Shown here: positions 8,681 through 17,436 of the stretch, piece after piece
How the letters are laid out: each line of letters starts with the position of its first letter
How positions within the stretch are numbered: position 1 is the stretch's first letter
DNA from: Bradyrhizobium diazoefficiens
Lineage (GTDB): Bacteria; Pseudomonadota; Alphaproteobacteria; Rhizobiales; Xanthobacteraceae
Assembly: GCF_018131185.1 (NCBI RefSeq)
Contig: NZ_JAFCJE010000002.1
Coordinates: forward strand, 744,001 to 808,000
Direction: 5' to 3'
Length of the DNA stretch: 64,000 nt
Program-made: the position numbers and the translations under genes
The notes under the pieces: model-generated
What the model saw: only the letters and a program-made list of their open reading frames with translations
The model's database searches: none
Told to the model about the DNA's origin: nothing

Positions 8681-9505
8681 TCAGAGTCCCATGGCGTTGA
8701 TCATCTGGTCCATGGTGCGCGAGGGCTCCGCGCAGCCGGCCTCGCCGACGATCTTGGCGGGCACGCCCGCGACCGTGACGTTGTGCGGCACGGGCTTGAC
8801 CACGACCGAGCCGGCCGCGATGCGCGCGCAATGACCGATCTCGATGTTGCCGAGGATCTTTGCGCCGGCGCCGATCAGGACGCCGTGGCGGATCTTCGGA
8901 TGGCGGTCCTCGTTCTCCTTGCCGGTGCCACCGAGCGTGACGCCATGCAGGATCGAGACATCGTCCTCGATGATGGCGGTCTCGCCGCAGACGAAGCCGG
9001 TGGCGTGGTCGAGGAAGATGCCGCGGCCGATGCGCGCGGCGGGATTGATGTCGGTTTGAAACACCGCGGAGGCGCGGCTCTGGAGATAATACGCGAAGTC
9101 CTTGCGGCCCTTCAGATAGAGCCAGTGCGCCAGGCGATGGGTCTGGATGGCGTGAAAGCCCTTGAAGTAGAGCAAGGGATCGATGAAGCGCGAGGTCGCG
9201 GGATCGCGGTCGTAGACGGCGACGAGATCGGCGCGGAAGGCGTTGCCGAGATCTGGATCGTCGCGCAGCGCCTCGTCATAGGTCTGGCGCACCAGGTCGC
9301 CCGACATTGCGGAATGATCGAGCCGGTCGGCGACACGGTGGACCACCGCGTCTTCCAGGCGGCTGTGATGCAGCACCGTCGAATAGATGAAGGTCGCAAG
9401 CTCGGGCTCACGATGGACGATGTCCTCCGCTTCGCCGCGGATCCGGTCCCAGATCGGATCGAGCGATGCGAGCTTTGCTCCCGGATTGACCTGATGCACT
9501 GCCAT
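8681..9505 (-). CDS. cysE: Serine O-acetyltransferase
   Basis: A 274-residue enzyme transferring acetyl from acetyl-CoA to serine, the first step of cysteine synthesis, in the cytoplasm. An N-terminal all-helical SATase domain (about 10-150) precedes a left-handed beta-helix of hexapeptide repeats (about 155-255), with the conserved IGRGIFLDHATGFVCGETAI and GVTLGGTGKE segments. A short C-terminal tail would dock into O-acetylserine sulfhydrylase in the family. The start ATG 9505 follows AAAGAG; a GTG eight codons upstream is less likely. It stands alone with its own terminator. Confidence 0.95.
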   Translation of the reverse strand: MAVHQVNPGAKLASLDPIWDRIRGEAEDIVHREPELATFIYSTVLHHSRLEDAVVHRVADRLDHSAMSGDLVRQTYDEALRDDPDLGNAFRADLVAVYDRDPATSRFIDPLLYFKGFHAIQTHRLAHWLYLKGRKDFAYYLQSRASAVFQTDINPAARIGRGIFLDHATGFVCGETAIIEDDVSILHGVTLGGTGKENEDRHPKIRHGVLIGAGAKILGNIEIGHCARIAAGSVVVKPVPHNVTVAGVPAKIVGEAGCAEPSRTMDQMINAMGL

Positions 9506-9763
9506 GGAATTGCTCTTTCGAATGGGCACGTTTTATCGACTCTATAGCACAGTCTAGGCGACAAAGTCCTGACCGGCTTGCCTGAGAGTGAACAGCACCT
9601 TGCCTCACGAAAGCATGCCAAGGCTTTGAAAAACAAAGATTTCTTCTGAGCCCCCGAAGCGGCAAGTCGGCTCAAAATGGTCAGAGTCTTGCCAAATTCA
9701 AGCGGGGCGGCGTCAAACTATTGGTGAATTCTCTGCCGACCGTTATTGCGGGCAGGGTCGGAC

Positions 9764-11158
9764 GTGAGGACGAGAGCGGATTTGAGCATCACCACCGATC
9801 AATTGCGCGCGCGCGCCGCGGGTACGTTTTGGCTGCGTCTGGCGGCAATCGCCCTGCCCCTGCTGATGATCGCGCCGGCGTTCTGGAACGGCTATCCGCT
9901 GTTGCAATGGGATACCGGCGGCTATCTGGCGCGCTGGTACGAGGGCTATCTCGTCCCCAGCCGCTCCACGGTGTTCGGCCTCTATCTGCACTATGGCGAG
10001 AGCTTTGGTTTCTGGATCAACCTCGCCCTCCAATCGCTGGCGACGCTGTGGCTGCTGCAGCTCGCCTTGCGCGTGCTGGGATTGATGCAGACCTCCCGCT
10101 TCGTCGCAATCAGCCTCTGCCTGATCCTGACGACCGCGCTGCCCTGGCTCGCCAGCATGCTGCTCACCGACATCTTCGCCGGGCTCTCGATCCTGTCGCT
10201 GTTCCTGCTGGTCATCGGCGGGCGACGGACATCGACGCTCGAAAAGATCTCGCTGTTCGTCTTCACCGCCTTTGCCGCGGCGACGCATAGCGCCACGCTC
10301 GGCGTGCTGCTCGGTCTTTGCGCAGCGGGCTGGATGGCGCGGCCGTTTCTGAAGGAGCGCCTTCCGCTGGCGGGATTGGCGCAGGCGAGCCTCACCATCG
10401 CCGTGGGCGGGGTGATGCTGGTGTCGGCGAATTATGCGTTGTCCGGCAAGCTGGCCTGGACCCCCGGCGGTTACGGCGTCGCCTTCGGCCGCATGATGCA
10501 GGACGGCATCGTCGCACAATATCTCAACGACCGTTGCCCGCGCGAACGCTACAAGCTCTGCCCCTATCGCAACGAGCTGCCGGCGAGCGCCGACGAATTT
10601 TTGTGGGGCAAGAGCATGTTCAACACGCTCGGCCGTTTCGAAGGCATGAACGAGGAGATGGGCTACATCGTCGTGCAGTCGCTCAAGGACTATCCTGCCT
10701 GGCAGGCCGGCGCGGCGCTGCGGGCGATGGGCCAGCAATTGCTGCACGTCGCGACCGGCGAAGGCACCAATGGCTGGATCCCGCACACCCGTGGCATCAT
10801 CGAGCGCTACATCCCCGCGCAGGCCGCGCCGATGCGCGCGGCGCGGCAGCAGAATTGGCAGCTCGACTTCACCGCGATCAACTGGGTGCACGTGCCGGTG
10901 GCGCTGGCCTCGATGCTGGCGCTGGTCGTGCTGCTCGGCAACGCTGTCGCGAGGCGCCGGCTGGACGACCTGACATTGCTGGCGGCGACCGTGACGCTGG
11001 CCCTGCTCGGCAACGCCTTCATCTGCGCCGTCATCTCCGGTCCGCACGACCGCTACGGCGCGCGGATGGTGTGGGTCGCGACGTTCGTGGTGCTGATGGC
11101 GCTGGGACGCTCGATCGGCGACGAGCACCCCGCGCACGAGACCTCAGCCCCGTCGTGA
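9764..11158 (+). CDS. Polytopic membrane protein, GT-C-like topology, function unknown
   Basis: A product of about 464 residues with roughly ten hydrophobic segments. After the first segment (LAAIALPLLMIAPAFWNG) comes an acidic/aromatic loop, LLQWDTGGYLARWYEGYL, recalling the acidic first-loop motif of GT-C glycosyltransferases. A large soluble loop around 230-340 carries paired cysteines (RCPRERYKLCPYR), and another membrane group follows. This suggests but does not prove a lipid-linked sugar transferase. The start is uncertain: GTG 9764 is chosen for the AGGG upstream, and TTG 9746 is also in frame. The gene is isolated and convergent with the next gene. Confidence 0.7.
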   Translation: MRTRADLSITTDQLRARAAGTFWLRLAAIALPLLMIAPAFWNGYPLLQWDTGGYLARWYEGYLVPSRSTVFGLYLHYGESFGFWINLALQSLATLWLLQLALRVLGLMQTSRFVAISLCLILTTALPWLASMLLTDIFAGLSILSLFLLVIGGRRTSTLEKISLFVFTAFAAATHSATLGVLLGLCAAGWMARPFLKERLPLAGLAQASLTIAVGGVMLVSANYALSGKLAWTPGGYGVAFGRMMQDGIVAQYLNDRCPRERYKLCPYRNELPASADEFLWGKSMFNTLGRFEGMNEEMGYIVVQSLKDYPAWQAGAALRAMGQQLLHVATGEGTNGWIPHTRGIIERYIPAQAAPMRAARQQNWQLDFTAINWVHVPVALASMLALVVLLGNAVARRRLDDLTLLAATVTLALLGNAFICAVISGPHDRYGARMVWVATFVVLMALGRSIGDEHPAHETSAPS

Positions 11159-11279
11159 AGGAAAATCCAGCACGCCGGTGGAGCGGGTCTGAAATAACGG
11201 TGCCAGTGCAACAATCCCCACATCTGACAGCTCTGGCCAGGACAAGTATTCTGCACCGTCACCGCAATTTCGCAATTCT

Positions 11280-11693
11280 TCACGCCGCCTTGGCGAGCGC
11301 CAGCAGCCGGAAATCTTCGAGCGCCGCGTGCCGATGCGGGGCGACTTCGCGCTGGTAAGTCTCGGAGTCGACGATGGAGCGGAAGGTGGCAAAATCGCCG
11401 TATTCATTGATCGCCGCTTCGTCCCAGCGCTCGCCTGGCGAGCCGACGAGGCTCGCCAGGACCGGGACGGAAAACATCCGCACGAGCGGCTTGCCCACCG
11501 CAAGACGGCGGAATGCCGGCCTGTAGCGTTCATTAAAGGCTTCGCGGCCCGAGCAAGGCGCGGCGTCGAATCCGTCCTCGTAATGCGCCTGCGCGCGATA
11601 GCGCAGCAGATTGAGCATGTAGATCGGCTGTCCGGGTGGGATAGCCCGCTCGGCGGCGTCGAGGGCTTGCAGGGTGATTTCGATGAGATTCAT
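11280..11693 (-). CDS. Unknown small protein, possibly dimeric alpha-beta barrel fold
   Basis: A 137-residue protein. The segment IYMLNLLRYRAQAHYEDG followed by SGREAFNERYRP resembles DUF1330-like ferredoxin-fold proteins, where a short strand is followed by a modified Y/A-rich helix; this is a weak resemblance from memory. No signal peptide. The start is set at ATG 11693 because the frame above it lacks a ribosome site and overlaps the divergent promoter. It is divergent from the LysR gene at 11801, a typical regulator-target arrangement. Confidence 0.65.
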   Translation of the reverse strand: MNLIEITLQALDAAERAIPPGQPIYMLNLLRYRAQAHYEDGFDAAPCSGREAFNERYRPAFRRLAVGKPLVRMFSVPVLASLVGSPGERWDEAAINEYGDFATFRSIVDSETYQREVAPHRHAALEDFRLLALAKAA

Positions 11694-11790
11694 GGGACTT
11701 CCCGCGTTTCCAGCGCCGCAGAATGCGCGCTGACGCTCCCGATTTAGCTGTCCGGAAACGGCCCTTGTAGTGACGGCGTAGCCATGACTA

Positions 11791-11809
11791 TGTGGACTGC
11801 ATGTCCACA
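11791..11809. promoter_or_regulatory. Inverted repeat across the LysR gene start codon
   Basis: TGTGGAC-TGCAT-GTCCACA is a perfect 7-bp inverted repeat with a 5-base centre, and the centre contains the chosen ATG. It could be a LysR-type operator (T-N11-A-like) for autoregulation, or an RNA hairpin limiting initiation. No experimental support. Confidence 0.35.
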
Positions 11810-12727
11810 ACAGCCTTGCCTCCCGATCTCTCCCGTCTCCTCGCCTTCGTCCGCGTCGTCGAGGCGGGCTCCTTCGCCGAAGCCGCGCGTCGGGCGGGGA
11901 CGACCACTTCGGCGATGTCCAAAGCGGTCGCCCGTTTCGAAAAGGCTCATGGGTTGCGGCTGTTGCATCGCTCCACGCATTCGTTGGCGCTGACCGACGA
12001 AGGCGACAGGCTGATGACGGCGGGGCGCGCGTTGGTCGAAAGTCTCGCCCGTGTCCAATCCGCGCTCGGCGACGTCGCGCGCGGCGACGGCGGACGGGTG
12101 CGCGTGACCGCCCCCGCCTCGTTCGCGCGCGCCTGCATCCTGCCGCGGCTTCCCGCGTTCCTGCGGGAACGGCCGGAGATCGAGATCGAGGTCAAATTCC
12201 GCAACGAGATTCTCGATCTCGCGGCGGAAGGCGTCGACATCGCGATCCGCTCAGGGCCGCTCGACCGCGCGCCCGGCCATCAGGCGCGGCGGCTTTGCAC
12301 GTTCTCCTGGATCGCCTGCGCCTCGCCTGCCTATCTGAAAGCGCGCGGCGCGCCGGCCACTCCCTACGAGCTGTCCGCGCACGAGCATGTCGGCTTCCGC
12401 AATCCCGCGAACGGGCAAATCCTGACCTGGCGCTTCGCAGACCCGCGCGGCAAAGCACCCATTCGCGTCACGCCCAAACCCAAGCACATTTGCGACGACG
12501 CGCATGCTTCGCTCGCTTTGATCGCGAACGGGTTCGGAATCGGCTGGGGGCCGGCGTGGGTCGTCAACGAAGACCTTCGCAGCGGCCGACTGGTCGAGGT
12601 GCTGGCGCCCTGGCGCGCGCCTGGGGAACCCCTATGGATGCTGCGCGCCTCCGGCCGCCGCCCGCCCCTGCGCACACAGCGCGTCATGTCGTTCCTCACC
12701 ACGCTTCCCGCCGCGTTCAGCGATTAG
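11801..12727 (+). CDS. LysR-family transcriptional regulator
   Basis: A 308-residue regulator. The N-terminal winged helix-turn-helix is clear (LLAFVRVVEAGSFAEAARR, then TTTSAMSKAVARFEKAHGLR and LLHRSTHSLALTDEG). Residues from about 90 onward form the periplasmic-binding-like effector domain. The start is ATG 11801; GTG 11792 would add three residues. It is divergent from the small gene at 11280-11693 with about 107 bp between, so it probably controls that gene. Effector unknown. Confidence 0.9.
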   Translation: MSTTALPPDLSRLLAFVRVVEAGSFAEAARRAGTTTSAMSKAVARFEKAHGLRLLHRSTHSLALTDEGDRLMTAGRALVESLARVQSALGDVARGDGGRVRVTAPASFARACILPRLPAFLRERPEIEIEVKFRNEILDLAAEGVDIAIRSGPLDRAPGHQARRLCTFSWIACASPAYLKARGAPATPYELSAHEHVGFRNPANGQILTWRFADPRGKAPIRVTPKPKHICDDAHASLALIANGFGIGWGPAWVVNEDLRSGRLVEVLAPWRAPGEPLWMLRASGRRPPLRTQRVMSFLTTLPAAFSD

Positions 12728-12828
12728 GCGGGGTGAGGCATTGGCTGTCACCGAAATCTGGCCGACAAGCAACTGAGTTCGAGGTCCCAGGGATTGGTCG
12801 GCGAAGACCCTCCTGGCCTTTTGCCAAC

Positions 12829-13587
12829 TCAGCCGCGGCGGGAGAGGAAGTCGAGCACCCCGGTCTTGTAGACCTTGTCGCCGACGGCCCGCATGTGGTC
12901 GCGGTTCGGAATGTCGAGCACTTCCGAACCTGGAATGATCGCGCCGAGCGCGCTCGCGGAGCCCGCGACGTCGTCAGTGGTGCCGACCGCGATCAGCACC
13001 GGCACCTCGATGCGCGCAGCCTGCTGTCTCGTCATGACGTCGCGCGTGCCGCGCAGGCAGGCGGCGAGTGCGCGATGGTCGGAGCGGGTCTGGTCCGCGA
13101 AGGCGCGAAACGTGCGGCCCATGGGATCGGTGACGTCGTCCAGCGAAGGAGCCTCAAGCGCCTTCGCCACGTTCTCGCCGGGTCCGGTGCCCTCGATCAG
13201 GCCGCCGATGCCGATGCCGCCGAGGATCGCCGAGCGCAGGCGGTGCGGCTCGTTCAGCGCGAGCCACGCCGTCATCCGCCCTCCCATCGAATAGCCCATG
13301 ATGTCGGCCTGCGGGATGGCGAGGTGATCCATCAGCGCGAGCACGTCGCCGGCCATGGTCGGAATCGAATATTGCGCGGGATCGTAGAGCTTTGCGCTTT
13401 CGCCGTGGCCGCGATTGTCGAGCGCGATGACGCGGCGGCCGTTCTTGCGCAGCTCCGAGACCCAGGTCGGATAGACCCAGTTCACGTTCTTGCTCGAGGC
13501 AAAGCCGTGCACCAGGATAATCGGATCGCCCTCGCCTTCATCGAGATAGGCAATTTCAACGGCGCCGTTGTGAAAGCTCGGCATCAT
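12829..13587 (-). CDS. Alpha/beta-fold hydrolase
   Basis: A 252-residue hydrolase. The oxyanion strand is IILVHGFASS; the nucleophile elbow GYSMGG gives the catalytic serine near residue 98; an acid is likely in VGTTDD near 205; and the final histidine is in RDHMRAV near 237. No signal peptide, so cytoplasmic. Related to the 3-oxoadipate enol-lactonase/haloperoxidase-like group; substrate not deducible. Two adjacent ATGs at 13587 and 13584 are possible. A long open frame upstream of 13587 is only antisense shadow of the next gene. It is separated from that gene by 122 bp containing a degenerate repeat. Confidence 0.9.
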   Translation of the reverse strand: MMPSFHNGAVEIAYLDEGEGDPIILVHGFASSKNVNWVYPTWVSELRKNGRRVIALDNRGHGESAKLYDPAQYSIPTMAGDVLALMDHLAIPQADIMGYSMGGRMTAWLALNEPHRLRSAILGGIGIGGLIEGTGPGENVAKALEAPSLDDVTDPMGRTFRAFADQTRSDHRALAACLRGTRDVMTRQQAARIEVPVLIAVGTTDDVAGSASALGAIIPGSEVLDIPNRDHMRAVGDKVYKTGVLDFLSRRG

Positions 13588-13625
13588 CAGTTCCGTGAGG
13601 TCTTGAGGGGGATAGGTCGATCTTA

Positions 13626-13680
13626 GAGCACGATCCGCAAAACAGTGCAGCGGTTTTTCGGCAAGATCATGCCCAAACAA
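13626..13680. repeat. Degenerate copy of a Rhizobiales intergenic palindrome
   Basis: GAGCACGATCC ... GGCAAGATCATGCCCAAACAA matches, from memory, a common repeat of the form GAGCATGATC ... GATCATGCTCAAACAA in Bradyrhizobium and relatives. The arms GAGCACGATC and GATCATGCCC pair imperfectly. It lies upstream of the hydrolase gene. Confidence 0.5.
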
Positions 13681-13709
13681 TAGCCCTGATGCGCGGTGAC
13701 GATCGGGCT

Positions 13710-14846
13710 TCAGGCCCTGACGGCGGTATCCGCGAGAGCGGATTCGGCGGCCATCTGCGCCCGGCGAAGCCGCCGCGCGCGCCTGCGATCGCACCAGGCC
13801 TGGGTCAGGCGCTCGGTGGTGGCCTTGATCGAGGACAACAGGCCGAACAGCGTCAGCGCTGCGCCGAACAGCCAGAGCGTCAGATTGAATGCGCCGGTCG
13901 CAAGCAGCAGCGCGCCGCGGCCGAGCAGCTTCATGATCGCACGCGTCTTGCTGCCATGCACGTCCGCAAGCCGCACCGCGCGCGCGACGTCCTTCGGACC
14001 TTCGGCGATGCGCAACGTATCCATCGCGCCGCGCGTGCCGGTCTTCCCGGCGACGCGCGTGACGTCCTTGCCGAGCCGGACCAGCGCGCCGGCCTTCTCG
14101 GCGCGGAACGCAGCCTTGATCGCGCTCACGGTCTCTCCGGGACGGAACACCGAACCCTTGGCCAACGCATTCTGAAGCATCGGCGTGTCCACGACCTCGC
14201 GCGCGGAACGGCCGGCCCACGCGGCAAGTCCTTCGCCGAGCCGTCCCACCTTGCGCGCGTCCTTCACGAGCGTCAGCCCGGCGCGCACCGGCGCAGCGCC
14301 GCCGACCGACACATAGGTTGCCGCGGTCACCGCAAGGCCGGCGGTGGCGAGGCCGAGCACCAGGCGGTCGACGTCCTCGCCCATGGCGAGATGCTTGCCC
14401 TCCCGCACGACGTCTCGGATGTCGCCGAACACGAAGAGATCGCCGGCCACCGTCCCGGACAGGCTCGCGACATCGTCGGCATTGCCGGTGACGAGGCCGG
14501 TGGCAAAACGCTTAGCGAATTGCGAGGTGGAATTCTGTTCCTTGACCGCATCGCTCACGCGGCTCAGGAGGTCATCCGGCAACGCGATGTTGCGGTCACG
14601 CGCGAGCGCGACAAAACTGTCGGCGAGATCGGCATCGCCAGCGGCGAGCGCTGCCTCGATGTTGTCCTGAACCAGCTGTTCGTTCTGCCGCAGCAATGCA
14701 TCGAGCTTCAGCTCGGAGAGCACGGCCGGATCATCCTGGGCGGCGAGGATCGCGCCGGCTTCACGGGCGTGCGGCGCTACCTGCGCGAGCATGAAGCTGC
14801 ATGCCGCGACGCCGGCCAACGCTGTGCTGATTCGCAGCCATTTCAT
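13710..14846 (-). CDS. Unknown membrane-associated protein
   Basis: A 378-residue product with an N-terminal hydrophobic signal (ISTALAGVAACSFMLAQVA), a helical soluble region, a hydrophobic stretch near 195-225 (VLGLATAGLAVTAATYVSVG) and a second near 325-350 (LLATGAFNLTLWLFGAALTL). The tail is basic (RRRARRLRRAQ). I recognise no enzyme motif. Start chosen at ATG 14846, immediately before the signal-like segment; further upstream codons add a hydrophilic leader that would bury it. Confidence 0.7.
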   Translation of the reverse strand: MKWLRISTALAGVAACSFMLAQVAPHAREAGAILAAQDDPAVLSELKLDALLRQNEQLVQDNIEAALAAGDADLADSFVALARDRNIALPDDLLSRVSDAVKEQNSTSQFAKRFATGLVTGNADDVASLSGTVAGDLFVFGDIRDVVREGKHLAMGEDVDRLVLGLATAGLAVTAATYVSVGGAAPVRAGLTLVKDARKVGRLGEGLAAWAGRSAREVVDTPMLQNALAKGSVFRPGETVSAIKAAFRAEKAGALVRLGKDVTRVAGKTGTRGAMDTLRIAEGPKDVARAVRLADVHGSKTRAIMKLLGRGALLLATGAFNLTLWLFGAALTLFGLLSSIKATTERLTQAWCDRRRARRLRRAQMAAESALADTAVRA

Positions 14847-15151
14847 GCGGAAAACCTGGAGAGTCCTGAAATCGTTGACCTGACGATTCGTCTTTCGTCG
14901 CAAATGCGCTCATCCGAAGACATAGTATGCCAAAATTGCGACACAACGTCCCCGACGAAAGAAGGGCTTCTCTCAGGCCCCAAGATTGTGTCGAATTTGC
15001 ATGAGCAATTGAGCATGGGGCAATTGCGGAGCTTTCGGTTCCGCTGGACTAGCAATCATCTGCACCCGCCAGTATGGTCCGCGGCGCCTTAAAGATGCCG
15101 CGTCAGTTCGTGATTGTGTCTGCCGCCATTGCCACTCCAGGATGAGTTACG
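14847..15151. other. Intergenic region between divergent genes
   Basis: About 300 bp with lower GC than its surroundings, lying between the starts of the minus-strand membrane protein and the plus-strand zinc-finger gene. It should hold both promoters. I see no convincing gene, RNA or repeat in it. Confidence 0.5.
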
Positions 15152-15397
15152 ATGTCCGACCATGTCGTCCCGCACTTCCACAACGATGCCGGTGTCCCCG
15201 TCATCGAGATCGGCTCGCAAGAGTTCATGTGCGTGGGCGCCAATCCTCCGTTCGACCATCCGCACGTCTTCCTCGACCTCGGCAACGACAACGAGATCAT
15301 CTGCCCCTATTGCTCGACGCTGTACCGTTTCGCGGCCGACCTGAAGGCGGGCGAAGCCCGTCCGCCGGAATGCGTGCTGAAGGACAAGGTGGCCTGA
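15152..15397 (+). CDS. CHCC-type zinc-finger protein (NDUFS6-like)
   Basis: An 81-residue protein of the zf-CHCC family, the bacterial relatives of mitochondrial complex I subunit NDUFS6. The likely zinc ligands are C27, H36, C51 and C54 in the signature CVGANPPFDHPHVFLDLG and ICPYCSTLYRF. Presumed cytoplasmic and associated with complex I assembly by analogy only. Ribosome site GGATGAG precedes the ATG. The following monooxygenase starts 20 bp after its stop. Confidence 0.9.
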   Translation: MSDHVVPHFHNDAGVPVIEIGSQEFMCVGANPPFDHPHVFLDLGNDNEIICPYCSTLYRFAADLKAGEARPPECVLKDKVA

Positions 15398-15416
15398 CCG
15401 CATCCATCGGTCAGGG

Positions 15417-16619
15417 GTGGCGCTCTCCCGAACGATTGTCATCGCCGGTGCCGGCATCGGTGGACTGACGGCTGCGCTTGCGCTCGCGGCCCGCGGCTTC
15501 CGCATCGTCGTGCTGGAAAAGGCCGAGCGGCTCGAGGAAGTCGGTGCCGGCCTGCAGCTCTCCCCCAATGCCAGCCGCGTGCTGGTCGAGCTCGGCCTCG
15601 CCGAGCGCCTCATGGGGCGGGCCGTCACTCCGGAGGCTGTCTCGATCATGAGCGCGCGGGCCGGCGGCGAGCTGCTTCGCATGCCGCTCGGTGCAGCGGC
15701 ATCGGCGCGCGCCGGCGCGCCCTATTGGGTGGTGCACCGTGCCGACCTGCAATCCGCGCTGGCCGGCGCCGTTTCCGACCATCCCGACATCGACCTGAAG
15801 CTCGGGGCGACCTTCGAGGACGTCGCGCCGCACGCCAAGGGGCTGACGGTGGTCCATCGCAGCGGCACGATCCGCCGCAGCGATCTCGCCAGTGCGCTGA
15901 TCGGCGCCGACGGCATCTGGTCGACGGTGCGCCAGCATCTGTTTCCCGAGGTGCAGCCGCGCTTCTCCGGACTGATCGCCTGGCGCGGCACGCTGGACGC
16001 CACGCAATTGCCAAAGGACTACACCGCGCGCCGGGTGCAGCTCTGGATGGGGCCGAACGCCCATCTCGTCGCCTATCCGATCGCCGGCGGACGCCAGATC
16101 AACGTGGTCGCGGTGCTGCCGGGCACCTGGAACACGCCGGGCTGGAGCACGCCCGGCGACCCCCACGAGGTGATGGACGCCTTCGCCGGCCCGCGCTGGC
16201 CGCCATCGGCGCGCATGATGCTCGCCACGGTCGACAACTGGCGGAAATGGGCGCTGTTCGGCGTGCCCGACGGCTGCCCCTGGAGCAAGGGCCCGATCGG
16301 GCTGCTCGGCGATGCCGTGCACGCTATGCTGCCGTTCGCAGCACAAGGCGCCGGCATGGCCATCGAGGATGCCGCGGTGCTCGCCCGGCATTTGAGCCTC
16401 GAGACCGCCGAGAGCACCGCGGGCATCAGTGCGGCGCTGAAGCAATACGGACGCGCGCGCCAGGCGCGGGTGCGGCGGGTGCAGCGGACCGCGCGGCAGC
16501 AGGGCCGCATCTATCATCTCGGCGGGCCGCTTGCGGCCGCACGCGATCTTGCGATCCGCACGCTCGGACCGGACCGGATGCTGGCGCGGCAGGACTGGAT
16601 CTACGGCTGGCGGCCCTGA
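15417..16619 (+). CDS. FAD-dependent monooxygenase (salicylate hydroxylase-like)
   Basis: A 400-residue class A flavin monooxygenase. The dinucleotide fold is IVIAGAGIGGLTAALALAAR near 7-26. The DG motif GADGIWSTVRQ lies near 163, and the GD motif LLGDAVHAMLPFAAQGAGM near 300. It would hydroxylate an aromatic substrate using NAD(P)H and O2; salicylate is the nearest named relative, but the substrate cannot be read from sequence. The start is GTG 15417, 19 bp after the zinc-finger stop, so the two may be cotranscribed without functional link. Confidence 0.9.
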   Translation: MALSRTIVIAGAGIGGLTAALALAARGFRIVVLEKAERLEEVGAGLQLSPNASRVLVELGLAERLMGRAVTPEAVSIMSARAGGELLRMPLGAAASARAGAPYWVVHRADLQSALAGAVSDHPDIDLKLGATFEDVAPHAKGLTVVHRSGTIRRSDLASALIGADGIWSTVRQHLFPEVQPRFSGLIAWRGTLDATQLPKDYTARRVQLWMGPNAHLVAYPIAGGRQINVVAVLPGTWNTPGWSTPGDPHEVMDAFAGPRWPPSARMMLATVDNWRKWALFGVPDGCPWSKGPIGLLGDAVHAMLPFAAQGAGMAIEDAAVLARHLSLETAESTAGISAALKQYGRARQARVRRVQRTARQQGRIYHLGGPLAAARDLAIRTLGPDRMLARQDWIYGWRP

Positions 16620-16636
16620 TCGAAGCGCAGCCGGAT

Positions 16637-17059
16637 TCAGCGGGCCGCTTTCCCGGATTTCGATGCGGATTTGGCAGGGGCCGCGGGCGATGCCTCAGGG
16701 GGCGTCAGCTCAGGCGGCGTTTCGCGGCACTTGTTGCGACGCCAGGCGTCCTCGACCAATTGGGCCTGTCCGCGCACCGCGATATAGTCGTTGCGATAGG
16801 CGAGCTCGGACACGACGGCGCCGCCCGCCCCGGTCTCGGCCTTCTCCATCAGCCCCCGCAGATCGTCGGTGCGCTTGGCGAGCGCCTTGCGCTCACCCTC
16901 CAGCTGCTTGCAATCGTAGAGTTCGTACTTGGCGGGGTCGGCAAAGGCCGGCGCGACCGTCTCGCTCATGCTGGCGCAGCCGGACAGCGCGCCGCCGGCT
17001 GCAAGCAGCGCCAGGAGCGCGCCAAAGCCGCGCGGCGAAGAGGAAAACGAAGCAACCAT
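16637..17059 (-). CDS. Unknown lipoprotein
   Basis: A 140-residue protein with a type II signal: basic/serine start, hydrophobic core LLALLAAGGAL and lipobox LSGC (Cys near residue 28). The mature part is helical with a conserved-looking YDCKQLEGERKAL segment, and the tail is rich in Pro, Ala and Lys. Likely tethered in the cell envelope. Function unknown. It is convergent with the monooxygenase (17 bp between stops). Confidence 0.82.
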   Translation of the reverse strand: MVASFSSSPRGFGALLALLAAGGALSGCASMSETVAPAFADPAKYELYDCKQLEGERKALAKRTDDLRGLMEKAETGAGGAVVSELAYRNDYIAVRGQAQLVEDAWRRNKCRETPPELTPPEASPAAPAKSASKSGKAAR

Positions 17060-17233
17060 GCCGGATGAATAGCCCCCGTGAATTGAGAATGCCTAAAGCA
17101 ACAACAGATGTCCGGATTGAGGCTTTGCCTTGTGGACCCGGCTCGCTTAAGGAAGAACCGTCCCTCCGAACACGCAAAGCGCCAATTCCAGACGGCCGGA
17201 GATGGACTTAAGTGTTTGATCTCGTTGGATCAA

Positions 17234-17322
17234 GCGGGCATGGCGGAATTGGTAGACGCAAGGGACTTAAAATCCCTCGGTGCGCAAGCGCTGTGCCGGT
17301 TCGACCCCGGCTGCCCGCACCA
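17234..17322 (+). tRNA. tRNA-Leu (anticodon UAA)
   Basis: Acceptor arms GCGGGCA and TGCCCGC pair fully, with discriminator A and encoded CCA at 17320-17322. The anticodon stem AGGGA/TCCCT encloses CTTAAAA, giving anticodon TAA at 17268-17270. The long variable arm GGTGCGCAAGCGCTGT is typical of a class II leucine tRNA. No integrated element is attached to its 3' end. Confidence 0.97.
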
Positions 17323-17436
17323 CGAGATTTGACGGCGGCGAGACCGGTTGAAAGCCCGGCGCGGGCCTTTACTCGGCTTTAGTCCGTCTTCCCCTAAATC
17401 GAACCATGTCTGCCCCGTCGATGCAGACCCAGGGAC

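Noticed and set aside
9743..11137. 464-codon minus-strand frame opposite the membrane-protein gene
   Set aside because: The Gln/Arg/His-rich product is typical of the antisense of a high-GC membrane-protein gene.
13588..14220. Minus-strand extension of the alpha/beta hydrolase frame
   Set aside because: It overlaps another gene on the same strand in another frame; its composition is that of an Arg/Ala/Gly-rich shadow.
17234..17322. tRNA-Leu as an integration site of a genomic island
   Set aside because: No integrase and no repeat of the tRNA 3' end seen downstream.
17108..17332. Open frame containing MAELVDARDLKSLGAQALCR
   Set aside because: It is the translation of the tRNA-Leu gene, a common artefact.
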